A stretch of DNA of 64,000 bases from Acinetobacter modestus (GTDB taxonomy: Bacteria > Pseudomonadota > Gammaproteobacteria > Pseudomonadales > Moraxellaceae): NCBI RefSeq assembly GCF_014636095.1, contig NZ_BMDV01000005.1, positions 124,001 through 188,000 on the forward strand. The letters run 5' to 3'. Shown piece by piece: positions 37,281-46,252 of the stretch. The position numbers and the translations under genes are program-made. How positions within the stretch are numbered: the first letter of the stretch is position 1; the number at the start of each line of letters is the position of its first letter. The notes under the pieces were generated by a model that was not told the origin of the DNA, did not search any database, and saw only the letters and a list, made by a program, of their open reading frames with translations.

Positions 37281-37502
37281 TTAGCGCGCGCGATAAGTGA
37301 TACGACCCTTTGTTAAGTCATAAGGTGTCATTTCTACTTTTACACTGTCACCCGTCAAAATACGGATATAGTGTTTGCGCATTTTACCAGAAATGTGAGC
37401 AATAACTTCGTGACCGTTTTCTAAACGTACACGGAACATCGTATTAGGAAGCGTTTCGGTGACAACGCCTTCGAACTCAATGAGTTCCTCTTTATTGGCC
37501 AT
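37281..37502 (-). CDS. infA: Translation initiation factor IF-1
   Basis: 73 residues, the standard length. [39 protein letters not shown] and the C-terminal [10 protein letters not shown] define the OB-fold IF-1. It blocks the ribosomal A site during initiation. It is monocistronic, divergent from the AraC-type regulator. Confidence 0.98.
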   Translation of the reverse strand: MANKEELIEFEGVVTETLPNTMFRVRLENGHEVIAHISGKMRKHYIRILTGDSVKVEMTPYDLTKGRITYRAR

Positions 37503-37731
37503 AGCCTACCTGATGATCAAATTGGAAAGGGGCAAATTATAGTCAATTTATTTGAATTTTACAAGGTGGAGCTTATGTAAACCTTTTAGATCTTTATTAA
37601 TAAAAACTGTCGGACAATTGACAATTTTTTTTAACAAAAGAAGCAGAATATTGTTGTCAGTTTGGTCAATCAACGTTAATCTAAAATTGTTGTTATTGTT
37701 ACAAGAACGTATCTACAGGGAAGGGCACTGC

Positions 37732-38739
37732 GTGGGTCAGTTAACAGATGCATCAGTTGTATTGCGCTTTGGTTATCAGGCAATTCGTAAAGCAGGATTG
37801 CCAACTGAAGAGATTCTAACAAAAGCAGGGGTAGCGCTAAATCAAATTGATACCAATGCCCGAACGCCATTAAGTGCGCAAAATGCATTTTGGATTGCTG
37901 CACAGGAAGTCAGCAATGATCCTGATATTGGATTGCATTTAGGTGAGCATTTACCACTCTATCGTGGCCAGGTGATTGAGCATCTATTTATTAGTAGTGA
38001 AACATTTGGTGAGGGTCTAAAACGAGCTTTAGCTTATCAGCGTCTGATCAGTGATGCTTTTGATGCAAAACTCGTAGTTGAAGATGGTCGTTGTTATCTT
38101 ACCAACGGTGAACAGTTTTGGTCAGATAATTTAGTCAATCGCCATTTCTCAGAATGTGCTATGTCAGGCATATTACGTTTCTTTAAATTTATTACTGAAG
38201 GTCAGTTTCAGCCAATTTACATCGACTTTAATTTTAGTGATGGTGCTGATGATGATGAATATTTCCGAGTGTATGGTTGCCCTGTTAGCTTAGGACAAAA
38301 AGCGACACGTCTTTATTTTGATGTTGCAGTACTTGATTACCCATTGTGGCAAGCTGAACCAGAACTACTACAATTACATGAACAACTAGCGATTGAGAAA
38401 TTACAAGAGCTTGCGCGGTATGATTTGGTTGGTGAAGTTCGCCGTGCCATTGGTTCAACTTTAGAAAGTGGTGAAACTACTTTGGAAACGGTTGCAGCGC
38501 AATTAAGCATCACTCCACGCCGCTTAAGAACACAGCTCAGCGAGGCGAATACGAGCTTCCAGCAAATCCTTTCAGATTATCGTTGCCGTCTAGCGAAGAA
38601 ATTATTGGCGAATACCAATGAAAGTGTAGAAAGAATTGTGTATTTAACGGGTTTTTCTGAACCAAGTACGTTCTATCGTGCATTTAAGCGTTGGACGAAT
38701 GAAACCCCTGTCGAATATCGTAAGCGTAAACAGCGTTAA
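37732..38739 (+). CDS. AraC family transcriptional regulator (OruR/ArgR-type)
   Basis: 335 residues. N-terminal ligand-type domain (DUF/Arabinose_bd-like, PF12625), C-terminal double HTH (LSITPRRLRTQLSEANTSF, RIVYLTGFSEPSTFYRAFKRW). The frame is open to 37552 but the upstream part is not protein-like. The GTG at 37732 has an AGGGAAGGG ribosome binding site and gives the usual 335-residue length, so it is the start. Similar proteins control amino acid or fatty acid metabolism; the ligand is unknown. Confidence 0.88.
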   Translation: MGQLTDASVVLRFGYQAIRKAGLPTEEILTKAGVALNQIDTNARTPLSAQNAFWIAAQEVSNDPDIGLHLGEHLPLYRGQVIEHLFISSETFGEGLKRALAYQRLISDAFDAKLVVEDGRCYLTNGEQFWSDNLVNRHFSECAMSGILRFFKFITEGQFQPIYIDFNFSDGADDDEYFRVYGCPVSLGQKATRLYFDVAVLDYPLWQAEPELLQLHEQLAIEKLQELARYDLVGEVRRAIGSTLESGETTLETVAAQLSITPRRLRTQLSEANTSFQQILSDYRCRLAKKLLANTNESVERIVYLTGFSEPSTFYRAFKRWTNETPVEYRKRKQR

Positions 38740-38748
38740 TTTTTTAAG

Positions 38749-38782
38749 AAAAAAGCCTTATCTCTCGATAAGGCTTTTTTTA
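38749..38782. terminator. Bidirectional terminator between AraC gene and truA
   Basis: AAAAAAGCCTTAT (38749-38761) with ATAAGGCTTTTTT (38768-38780). Confidence 0.87.
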
Positions 38783-39577
38783 TTCAGGCAGATTTAACCA
38801 TTGGGGACCTAAAGGCAGCTGTGGTAAATCAAACTCATCAGGATAATAGGACTGAATAAAATATAAACCATCAGGTGGGGCGGTGATGCCTGCAGCTGTA
38901 CGGTCTTCTGCGGCAAACATGGTATCGATATGATTAATCTCATACATACCTTGTCCGATTTCTAGTAAACATCCCATGATATTCCGTACCATATGATGTA
39001 AAAATCCATCGGCTTGAATATCTAATACTAAATAGCGTCCATGCTCAAATAGACGGCAGTGTTTTACATGACGTATGGGTTGGTTGGATTGACATGCAGC
39101 AGCTCGGAAAGTCTCAAAATTATGCGTTCCCTCAAATTTGGATGCAGCGACAATCATCTTCGGTACATCTAATTTTTGATAAAGATGAGTGACTTGTTTA
39201 AACAATAGTGCAGGACGGGTGGGTGCGTTATAGACGACATAACGATAACGTCGTGCAGTGGCTTTGAACCGTGCATGGAAGTTCTCATCCATGCATTTAA
39301 TCCATTGAATTGAAATATCTTTTGGAAGTTGGCTGTTGGCACCACGAATCCAACCTTGTTCTGGGCGAATGGCTTCGGTGTCGAAATGAGCTACCATATT
39401 GGTTGCATGTACACCAGCATCAGTTCGTCCAGCACCATGCAAAATAATAGGCTCATTAGCAATACGGCTCAGCACTTTCTCGATGGTTTCTTGAACAGTT
39501 ACAACGCCAGCCTGCTGGGTTTGCCAACCACGGTATTGTGTGCCACAAAATTCAATACCGATTGCATAACGTTGCAT
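38780..39577 (-). CDS. truA: tRNA pseudouridine(38-40) synthase TruA
   Basis: 265 residues: GIEFCGTQYRGWQTQ at the N-terminus and the catalytic GRTDAGVHATNMVAHF with Asp53. Modifies the anticodon stem-loop of many tRNAs. It lies in a minus-strand run asd-fimV(N)-fimV(C)-asparaginase-truA, the same broad order as the Pseudomonas asd-fimV-truA locus. Confidence 0.96.
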   Translation of the reverse strand: MQRYAIGIEFCGTQYRGWQTQQAGVVTVQETIEKVLSRIANEPIILHGAGRTDAGVHATNMVAHFDTEAIRPEQGWIRGANSQLPKDISIQWIKCMDENFHARFKATARRYRYVVYNAPTRPALLFKQVTHLYQKLDVPKMIVAASKFEGTHNFETFRAAACQSNQPIRHVKHCRLFEHGRYLVLDIQADGFLHHMVRNIMGCLLEIGQGMYEINHIDTMFAAEDRTAAGITAPPDGLYFIQSYYPDEFDLPQLPLGPQWLNLPE

Positions 39578-39593
39578 GTTTTAACCTCAAATA

Positions 39594-40562
39594 TTAATGC
39601 TGATGCCAATTCGCGAACCATTGTTCGTGGCTCGGATATTTTAAATAGATTTGCAAGACTTTTGCATATAAATCAGCATGGCTATGGCAATCATTGATTA
39701 AAACTTTGGCAGATTGAATCCATGAACTGACGGCATAACGTTGATCTAGTTGCCCAAAGGTCACTTGGGTGCTGATAATAGGCAGACATTTTTTTTGATA
39801 CAGTTGCTCAAACAGCATCAGAATTTCGTCATTTACTGCAATATTGCCTGTGCCAAATCCTTGTAGAATCAAGAAATTTGGTGGGTTAAGCAGAATATTT
39901 TTTAATTGTAGAATGAGTTGTTCTTTTGCAATCGGCTGCAACATCAAATTTAAGATGCAGAGTTCAGTTGCTTTCAGAATATATTCATTTTGAATAACAA
40001 GAGAATCTGCTGTGGTTTGACAACTTTGATTTGCTTTAACACCAACAAAAGCATCCAATTCAGTGGTATGCGCTTTTAAGGTCGTTTGTGCGTGAAAAAC
40101 TTGTTCATGGAACGCCAGATAAACACCAGTTGGCAAAGTAAGGACTTGCTCTAATGCTAAATATAGGTTGCCTGTGGCATCTGTAAATTCACGGGTATCA
40201 TTGCCTTCAACATTCAATAATGGGTATTGGCTACCTGTAATGATGGCATGACAAGAATGTCCCAAGAAACGAGCAAGTGTTGCTGCAGCGTAACTTAATG
40301 TGTCTGTCCCATGAATAATGACAAAATGTTGAAAACTATTGAGTTGCAATTGCTGGATTTGTTGTACCAACTTTAGCCAATCCGTTGCGGTGCAGGCACT
40401 ACTGTCTTTGATACTAGGCGCAGCGAAGCATTCGACCTGTAAATGAGGTGGAATGATCTTAGCAAGTAAAGGTAAAAAATCCTGTTCTGGCATCGGCATC
40501 AATGGTTCGCCAACGCAACCAAACGTCCCACCCATATAAATTAAAGCGATTTTTTTCATCAT
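39594..40562 (-). CDS. Asparaginase family protein (type I, cytoplasmic-like)
   Basis: 322 residues. KIALIYMGGTFGCVGEP contains the first catalytic Thr (GGTFG), IIHGTDTLSYAAATLARFLG the second (HGTDT), and TGSQYPLL follows. No signal peptide. Asparaginases hydrolyse asparagine to aspartate and ammonia. The start must be the ATG at 40562 or 40559 because the first strand follows at once. The U-tract of the fimV terminator directly abuts this ATG and there is no Shine-Dalgarno, which is odd. Confidence 0.88.
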   Translation of the reverse strand: MMKKIALIYMGGTFGCVGEPLMPMPEQDFLPLLAKIIPPHLQVECFAAPSIKDSSACTATDWLKLVQQIQQLQLNSFQHFVIIHGTDTLSYAAATLARFLGHSCHAIITGSQYPLLNVEGNDTREFTDATGNLYLALEQVLTLPTGVYLAFHEQVFHAQTTLKAHTTELDAFVGVKANQSCQTTADSLVIQNEYILKATELCILNLMLQPIAKEQLILQLKNILLNPPNFLILQGFGTGNIAVNDEILMLFEQLYQKKCLPIISTQVTFGQLDQRYAVSSWIQSAKVLINDCHSHADLYAKVLQIYLKYPSHEQWFANWHQH

Positions 40563-40588
40563 AAAAAAAGCAGTCTGAGAGACTGCTT
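40563..40588 (-). terminator. Terminator of the FimV C-terminal gene
   Basis: Minus strand AAGCAGTCT (40588-40580), loop CTC, AGACTGCTT, then seven T (40569-40563). Its T-run ends where the asparaginase ATG begins. Confidence 0.8.
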
Positions 40589-40606
40589 ATATTAGACCGA
40601 TCAAAT

Positions 40607-41797
40607 TCAGGAAGCTATTTTATTCAGTAAACTTTGTGAATGTTGTTGTTGCTCTGCATTAAATGATGGGCTATTTTTTAATAATTCACGTGCAGAATCA
40701 TAAGCGCCTAATTCAATATATTGCTCAGCAAGTTCTAGATTGAGCTGTGCTTCATCAAGTTGTTGTAAATCAGGAAATGATTGTACAAGAGGGTCATTGA
40801 TTGCAACAGATGTAGTTTGAGGCGAGGTTTGAACAGGTTCAAGTTCAACAACTGATTCCGTAACTGCTTCTGTAACTTCAACTTGCTTGTTTTCTGTTGG
40901 TTCAAAACTAAAATCTAATGTTGGTGCTGCTTCAGTTTTTTGTTCTGTAACTTCTAAGTTTGAAAAATTGAAATCTAATTCAGGCTTTGCTTCTTCAACT
41001 ACAGGAGGAGTTGCAGGTGCAGCATCTAAATTGAATGAGAATTCTAAAGGAGCAGGCTCTTTATTCTCTTGTTGCTCGATTGTTGGCGCAACTTCAGTTG
41101 TTTCTTTTTTCTCGAAGGAAAAATTAAAATCTAATGGCTGAACTTCTGGGACTGGTTCAACTGGTTTAGCTTCTTCTGCTGGTGCAACATATCCAGATTG
41201 TAAGTCATCAAATGATTGTGACGTTTTTGATGCTGCTAATGCGTCAAAATCTGCGTTGTTTTGCTCTTTTGCTAAAGTATCTGGTGTACTGGTTTGCTGG
41301 AAATGACTTGAGCTTGAACTGAACTCAATTGCATCAGGTTGTTTATTTTTTTCATATTCACGTTGTTTTGCTTCAGCAGCTTGAGCAATATCATCAAGTT
41401 TCAAAGCATGAATATGTTTGATCAATTGATCAATTGCAAAATCATCTTTTTGAGCTAAGTGAATATCAAGGAGAAATAAATATAACTCATGTTGGGAGTT
41501 ATCTTGTTTTAAAATCTGATTGATTTGTGCTTCTGCGCTTTGATAATTGCCGCTTTGAATTTGCTGTTCAATTTTCTGGCGTAAAGACTCTGGAATCGCG
41601 GTTGCGGCGGCTGGAACAGATTCTTGTTCTTCACGTGCTAATGTCGTACGTGAAGTTTTAGTTGTAGCTGCTTTCTTCGCTGATTTTGCTGTAGCACCTT
41701 TTTTAGATGTTGCAGTAGTTTGGTTGTCACTGCGTTTTTTTAAAACGATTGCAACAACTAATACGACGATTAGCAGTACAATTATTATAGTTGACAT
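40607..41797 (-). CDS. FimV-like protein, C-terminal part (split FimV)
   Basis: 396 residues. A single N-terminal membrane helix (TIIIVLLIVVLVVAIVL, about 3-19), a TPR-like region, a long acidic linker rich in Glu, Pro and Ala, and a C-terminal FimV motif (LQQLDEAQLNLELAEQYIEL). In Pseudomonas these are the C-terminal parts of the single inner-membrane FimV/TspA landmark protein, which organises type IV pili and twitching. Here they are a separate gene from the LysM-bearing N-terminal part, located 62 bases upstream. The split may be normal in this genus. Confidence 0.82.
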   Translation of the reverse strand: MSTIIIVLLIVVLVVAIVLKKRSDNQTTATSKKGATAKSAKKAATTKTSRTTLAREEQESVPAAATAIPESLRQKIEQQIQSGNYQSAEAQINQILKQDNSQHELYLFLLDIHLAQKDDFAIDQLIKHIHALKLDDIAQAAEAKQREYEKNKQPDAIEFSSSSSHFQQTSTPDTLAKEQNNADFDALAASKTSQSFDDLQSGYVAPAEEAKPVEPVPEVQPLDFNFSFEKKETTEVAPTIEQQENKEPAPLEFSFNLDAAPATPPVVEEAKPELDFNFSNLEVTEQKTEAAPTLDFSFEPTENKQVEVTEAVTESVVELEPVQTSPQTTSVAINDPLVQSFPDLQQLDEAQLNLELAEQYIELGAYDSARELLKNSPSFNAEQQQHSQSLLNKIAS

Positions 41798-41858
41798 GAT
41801 CTATACCCCTTAAAGATAGAGCCGCTTTGTTGCAAATTTATGAGAATCTTCTCGTAAC

Positions 41859-43361
41859 CTAGCGTGTTGGCTTTTTAGTTTCCTGCTGCACTTTCAACTG
41901 GTCTTGTAACTCTGCAAGCCGAGCATTTAATAGCTGAATACGTTGTTCCTTGTTACGTAATGCCAATTCTAACTGTGTTACGTTTCTTTGTAATGTAACG
42001 GTTTTTTCTCGTGCTGTCATAACTTTTAATGATAAATCTGCACTGGTTTTTTGCTGTAATGTGTCTTTTTTCGCACTTCCATTGCTTGAATCTTGGTTAC
42101 TTTCAGCGACCAGTGACATTTCCGCTTGCTGCAGGCGATATTTGGCTTGACCTGATCGAGGATGTGTTGTCTGTGCTGCTATTTGGTTTATTGCTGTATT
42201 TTGACGAGATGGTGTTGTATTTAGATTGAAATTTAAACGAGACCCTTGTCTTAAACGATTTGCATTACCACCAATAAAAGCATGCTCATTCTGTGCTTTG
42301 ATCTGATTCATAACTTTAGCAACAGGCTGTTGTGTTTGTGATGCGATTTGTTGCGCAATACTCCACAAAGATTCGTTACGCTGCACGACATGCTGTTGAG
42401 CTGAGTTATTAGATGCAGTCATGGAGTTACTATTTGTGGCTGGTACTTTCTTTTTAACCTGTTGTGTATTTTGCGTAGATTGTTGTTTTTTAATTTTTTC
42501 TTTTGGTTCAACTGGTTTTGTGTCAAGTGGTTTTGATTCTTTTTCGATTGGTGTTGGTGGTTGACTCGCAGTTTGAACTGGCTGAGCTGCGACTTGAACA
42601 ATAGGCTGTTTAGTCATGGTTGGAGTTGGATTTGATTCAATTTTTACTGGTGCAGTCGTATTTATATTATTTGTTTCGATTTTAGGGCTAATTTTTGCAG
42701 TTACAGTGTCCTGATTCTGGTTCGACATCGGCGTTGTAACAACGGATATTGCTACTGGAGAGCTTTGCTTTGATTGTGAGCTATTTAATATTGGTGGTAA
42801 AGCTGAGGAGACATTTAATAAATTTTCTTGCTTTAAATTAAGCTCTTTTGCATTTGTTGCAATTGGTGAACTGAAGCGAGTGCTTTCGGGCAAATTGAGT
42901 GCAATATCTTTTTCACTGACAATATATTTAGGTGAAAGCGTTTTTTCATTTGCAGCTGCTTTAGCGGATATCGCTCTCGAACTTTGTCCTATAGGCTGCT
43001 TAATATGCTTTAAATGTGCTGCACCACTTTCTTGTATTTTAAGAATAATATTAAGTTCACTGTCTGTCATTGGACGTGTCGAGGTAATAACAATCACCCC
43101 TTCACCTTGTGAATTGCGACGTGTATAAAAATTTAGGCCACTCGGAGGCTGATGAGCAGCACCCATCATTAAAAGATCTTCAGGTGTTGCTAAGCCTACA
43201 TCTAATTTTGCGGTAGGATCGGCTTGATGAAAACTCATTTCTGCGTAGAGTAATTCACCAGGTGCAGATTGGATTTGCAATGGATCGAGTGTAATCGCAT
43301 AAAGGTGTTGCGAAGAAATGATGGCTAAAATGGCAACTTTTAATTTGTTATAAACAGTCAT
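41859..43361 (-). CDS. FimV-like N-terminal part with LysM domain
   Basis: 500 residues. A signal peptide (about 1-22, ending in AYA) is followed by the FimV N-terminal domain ITLDPLQIQSAPGELLYAEMSF. Then come a long Ser/Thr/Gln/Pro-rich linker, a LysM domain (QRNESLWSIAQQIASQTQQ) that should bind peptidoglycan, and a C-terminal coiled coil rich in Gln/Leu/Lys. It is the periplasmic half of a split FimV. The partner gene encoding the membrane anchor and C-terminal motif is next on the same strand. Confidence 0.85.
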   Translation of the reverse strand: MTVYNKLKVAILAIISSQHLYAITLDPLQIQSAPGELLYAEMSFHQADPTAKLDVGLATPEDLLMMGAAHQPPSGLNFYTRRNSQGEGVIVITSTRPMTDSELNIILKIQESGAAHLKHIKQPIGQSSRAISAKAAANEKTLSPKYIVSEKDIALNLPESTRFSSPIATNAKELNLKQENLLNVSSALPPILNSSQSKQSSPVAISVVTTPMSNQNQDTVTAKISPKIETNNINTTAPVKIESNPTPTMTKQPIVQVAAQPVQTASQPPTPIEKESKPLDTKPVEPKEKIKKQQSTQNTQQVKKKVPATNSNSMTASNNSAQQHVVQRNESLWSIAQQIASQTQQPVAKVMNQIKAQNEHAFIGGNANRLRQGSRLNFNLNTTPSRQNTAINQIAAQTTHPRSGQAKYRLQQAEMSLVAESNQDSSNGSAKKDTLQQKTSADLSLKVMTAREKTVTLQRNVTQLELALRNKEQRIQLLNARLAELQDQLKVQQETKKPTR

Positions 43362-43450
43362 CTCGATCCATGAAAAAGTGATGTTTTAGTCAATTCAAAA
43401 GTATACATTACCGTGATGTAAATGAATTGTAAAATATTCATGTTTGATAA

Positions 43451-43490
43451 AAAACAAAAGCCGATCAAATGTGATCGGCTTTTGTTTTTT
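43451..43490. terminator. Strong terminator downstream of asd
   Basis: 17-bp stem AAAACAAAAGCCGATCA (43451-43467) with TGATCGGCTTTTGTTTT (43472-43488), 4-base loop. Ends asd before fimV(N). Confidence 0.88.
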
Positions 43491-43502
43491 AAATATTTTT
43501 GC

Positions 43503-44621
43503 TTAAGCGTTCTTGTATTCAACCAAAATACGAAGCATACGACGTAAAGGTTCAGCAGCACCCCAAAGTAATTGGTCACCCACAGTGAATGCGCCTAAAT
43601 ACTCTTTACCCATATTGAGCTTACGTAAACGACCAACTGGAACTGTTAAAGTACCAGTCACAGCAACAGGAGTAAGGTCAGTCATAGAGGCTTCACGGGT
43701 ATTTGGAACCACTTTCGCCCATTGGCTTGATTGACGAATCATATCTTCGATTTCATCAAGCGCTACATCTTTTTTCAACTTCAAAGTAATGGCTTGAGAG
43801 TGACAACGCATTGCACCAATACGAACACAATGACCATCAATTGGAACAATCTGTTGATTGCCTAAGATCTTGTTAGTTTCAACTTGACCTTTCCATTCCT
43901 CTTTTGATTGACCACTTTCAAGCTGTTTATCGATATATGGGATCAATGAACCTGCTAATGGCACACCAAAGTTAGACTTTGGAAAACCTTCACCACGTTG
44001 CAACTCGGCAATTTGACGGTCAATATCAAGAATTGCAGATTTTGGATCATCCAATAACGTTTTAGTATTGTTATATAAATAGCCCATTCCAGTGATCAAT
44101 TCACGCATGTTTTGCGCGCCCGCACCAGAAGCTGCTTGATAAGTCATCGAAGTTGCCCATTCCACTAAATTATTTTGGAACAGAGAGCCTAAACCCATCA
44201 ACATTAAAGAAACTGTACAGTTACCGCCAACGAAAGTTTTAGTGCCGTTGACTAAACCATCTTTAATCACGTTTAAATTGACTGGATCAAGTACGATGAT
44301 CGCATCATCTGCCATACGTAGTGTAGAGGCAGCATCAATCCAGTAACCATCCCAACCTTCAGCTTTTAGCTTAGGGAAAATTTCAGATGTATAATCACCA
44401 CCTTGACAGGTTAAAATGACATCCATTTGCTTCAGACTGTTAATGTCTGACGCATCCATAAGTGCTGGTGCAGTCTTACCACCAAATGAAGGTGCTTCGC
44501 CACCTGCATTACTGGTAGAAAAATAGAATGGCTCAATGTGAGCAAAATCATTCTCTTCAACCATACGTTGCATGAGGACAGAACCAACCATCCCACGCCA
44601 ACCGACCAGACCTACTTTCAT
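43503..44621 (-). CDS. asd: Aspartate-semialdehyde dehydrogenase
   Basis: 372 residues. NADP-binding [17 protein letters not shown], active-site GGNCTVSLM with Cys135 (same number as E. coli), [12 protein letters not shown], and [14 protein letters not shown] substrate/catalytic His. It makes aspartate semialdehyde for lysine, threonine, methionine and diaminopimelate. It sits upstream of fimV as in pseudomonads. Confidence 0.97.
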   Translation of the reverse strand: MKVGLVGWRGMVGSVLMQRMVEENDFAHIEPFYFSTSNAGGEAPSFGGKTAPALMDASDINSLKQMDVILTCQGGDYTSEIFPKLKAEGWDGYWIDAASTLRMADDAIIVLDPVNLNVIKDGLVNGTKTFVGGNCTVSLMLMGLGSLFQNNLVEWATSMTYQAASGAGAQNMRELITGMGYLYNNTKTLLDDPKSAILDIDRQIAELQRGEGFPKSNFGVPLAGSLIPYIDKQLESGQSKEEWKGQVETNKILGNQQIVPIDGHCVRIGAMRCHSQAITLKLKKDVALDEIEDMIRQSSQWAKVVPNTREASMTDLTPVAVTGTLTVPVGRLRKLNMGKEYLGAFTVGDQLLWGAAEPLRRMLRILVEYKNA

Positions 44622-44811
44622 GTCATTGTGCCTCGGTATCTAAAAAACTTTAAAGGGGGTTTGAGTGTATCAAAAGCGACCACAACTGCAAGCTTTACGT
44701 AAATAAAACGATAATTTTATTGAGTGGAATAACTTGTTTGTATTAGATAAAAAATTGATAAAGCTATAACTTCTTTAAAAAATCCAAGATAACCCTAAGA
44801 GTACAATTAAC

Positions 44812-45921
44812 ATGATATGGATCGAATTTTGTGCGGTACTGGTTATTTGGCTGAGCCTATGGTCCTTGATTCCTCGTGATGAATGGTGGTTTCGCGGTGC
44901 AGATTTTCCTCGTTTGCAAATATTGGCAATAGGAATAATCGCCTTATTGGGTTTGCTATTTATGCAAACAGAATGGACTTTAACGCGAGAAGTACTGCTT
45001 TTGGGGCTTATCGCAGCGGTCGCATTCCAATTAAAAATGGTTTTGCCTTACACGCCAATATGGCGTAAACAAGTTCAGCAAGTGAAACAAGAGCAATTAA
45101 ATCCAGAACAGCAAATTTCTTTGTTAGTTGCTAATGTGCTTACACCTAATCATCAATATGATTTATTGTTGAAACATATTGATGATTTACAACCAGATCT
45201 AGTACTGACATTAGAGTCGGATCAGAATTGGCAAGATGCATTACACCCTATAGAAAAACAATATCCTTATCGTGTTGCAGTGCCATTAGATAATTTATAT
45301 GGCATGCATTTGTATAGCCGTTTACGTTTAGATGATTCTGAAATTAAATTTATTTTAAGCGATGAAATTCCATCTATACACGCCTCGGTAACATTACGTT
45401 CAGGTATCCAAGTACAGTTATATTGTTTGCACCCTAAACCACCGAGCCCAACTGAAGCCAAAGATTCAACTTTAAGAGATGCTGAGCTTTTAATTATTGG
45501 CGATCGAATAAAAGATTTGGATGAAAGTTGTATTGTCATGGGGGATCTTAATGATGTGGCATGGTCACGCACCACGCGATTATTTCAACGAATCAGTGGT
45601 TTGCTAGATCCACGGGTAGGTCGCTATTTCATGAATACTTTCCACGCAGATTATCGGCTTTTACGTTGGTCTTTAGACCATATCTTTCATAGTACTGACT
45701 TTGGCTTAGTGGAAATGAAACGTTTATCTCATATAGGTTCTGATCATTTTCCAATTTATGTCGTTTTACAGACGGGTCGTATTTTTGAGCAACAGCAGGA
45801 AGAACTAGAACAAAGCGCTGAAGATGAACAAGAGGCTGAAGAGGCGATTCGGGATGGTATAGAAAAAGCAGAACAAGAGCACAAACAAGTTGTAGATGAA
45901 TTGGCTCAGCCTTATAAGTGA
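44812..45921 (+). CDS. Membrane-anchored endonuclease/exonuclease/phosphatase family protein
   Basis: 369 residues. Three N-terminal hydrophobic helices (about 1-18, 35-50, 55-75), then an EEP (DNase I-like) domain: LLVANVLT, LVLTLESD (metal-site Glu), CLHPKPP, IVMGDLNDVAWS and SDHFPIYV (catalytic Asp-His). A C-terminal charged tail is rich in Glu, Gln and Lys. All catalytic elements appear intact. The substrate may be nucleic acid or a phospho-lipid; unknown. It is monocistronic and upstream of the Rsm-like RNA. Confidence 0.87.
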   Translation: MIWIEFCAVLVIWLSLWSLIPRDEWWFRGADFPRLQILAIGIIALLGLLFMQTEWTLTREVLLLGLIAAVAFQLKMVLPYTPIWRKQVQQVKQEQLNPEQQISLLVANVLTPNHQYDLLLKHIDDLQPDLVLTLESDQNWQDALHPIEKQYPYRVAVPLDNLYGMHLYSRLRLDDSEIKFILSDEIPSIHASVTLRSGIQVQLYCLHPKPPSPTEAKDSTLRDAELLIIGDRIKDLDESCIVMGDLNDVAWSRTTRLFQRISGLLDPRVGRYFMNTFHADYRLLRWSLDHIFHSTDFGLVEMKRLSHIGSDHFPIYVVLQTGRIFEQQQEELEQSAEDEQEAEEAIRDGIEKAEQEHKQVVDELAQPYK

Positions 45922-45951
45922 CTCAATAGAATGAAATGGCAAATATCGTGA

Positions 45952-45969
45952 TGTAAGCAATATCGTACA
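45952..45969 (+). promoter_or_regulatory. GacA-type upstream activating sequence
   Basis: TGTAAG-CAATAT-CGTACA matches the GacA recognition element TGTAAGN6CTTACA at 11 of 12 defined positions (one T to G). It lies about 60 bases upstream of the predicted start of the GGA-rich RNA and has no other obvious target. Confidence 0.65.
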
Positions 45970-46025
45970 TTGATTTAAGTCTACGGCGAATAGTCGAGTT
46001 TGATCAAAAGGTTTATTCTAAATAC

Positions 46026-46188
46026 ATCAGCACAAGGACGCAGGAAAGGATTTCCGATTAAGGATAGCGACGCTGAGATGGAAAACGCATCAAGGATATG
46101 ATGCATGCGATGGAAGCAAGATAATAAAAATGACGTGAAAGCACAACCTCATTTGCCCGAGTTTTGCAGGATGCGAAACTCGGGTTTT
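46026..46188 (+). ncRNA. Candidate RsmX/Y/Z-like CsrA-sequestering small RNA
   Basis: A TATTCT -10 (46014-46019) without a good -35 fits activator-dependent transcription starting near 46026. About 160 bases contain eight GGA motifs at 46036, 46043, 46048, 46062, 46080, 46094, 46112 and 46169. Several lie in hairpin loops: GCATCA-AGGATA-TGATGC (46087-46104), GGAAA-GGA-TTTCC (46043-46055), and GCA-GGA-TGC at the tip of the terminator (46166-46174). GGA in loops is the CsrA/RsmA recognition site. With the GacA-like element upstream and a Rho-independent end, this is a Gac/Rsm-type titrating RNA by inference. No protein frame fits. Confidence 0.7.
46156..46188 (+). terminator. Terminator of the GGA-rich RNA
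   Basis: CCCGAGTTT (46156-46164) pairs with AAACTCGGG (46176-46184), followed by TTTTAATTT. The tip is GCA-GGA-TGC, giving a CsrA-like site in the loop. Confidence 0.85.
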
Positions 46189-46252
46189 AATTTGACTATT
46201 TTTTTCTATCATTTAATCCCATTTCGTTTGATTTTCAAACCCACTATCTCAC

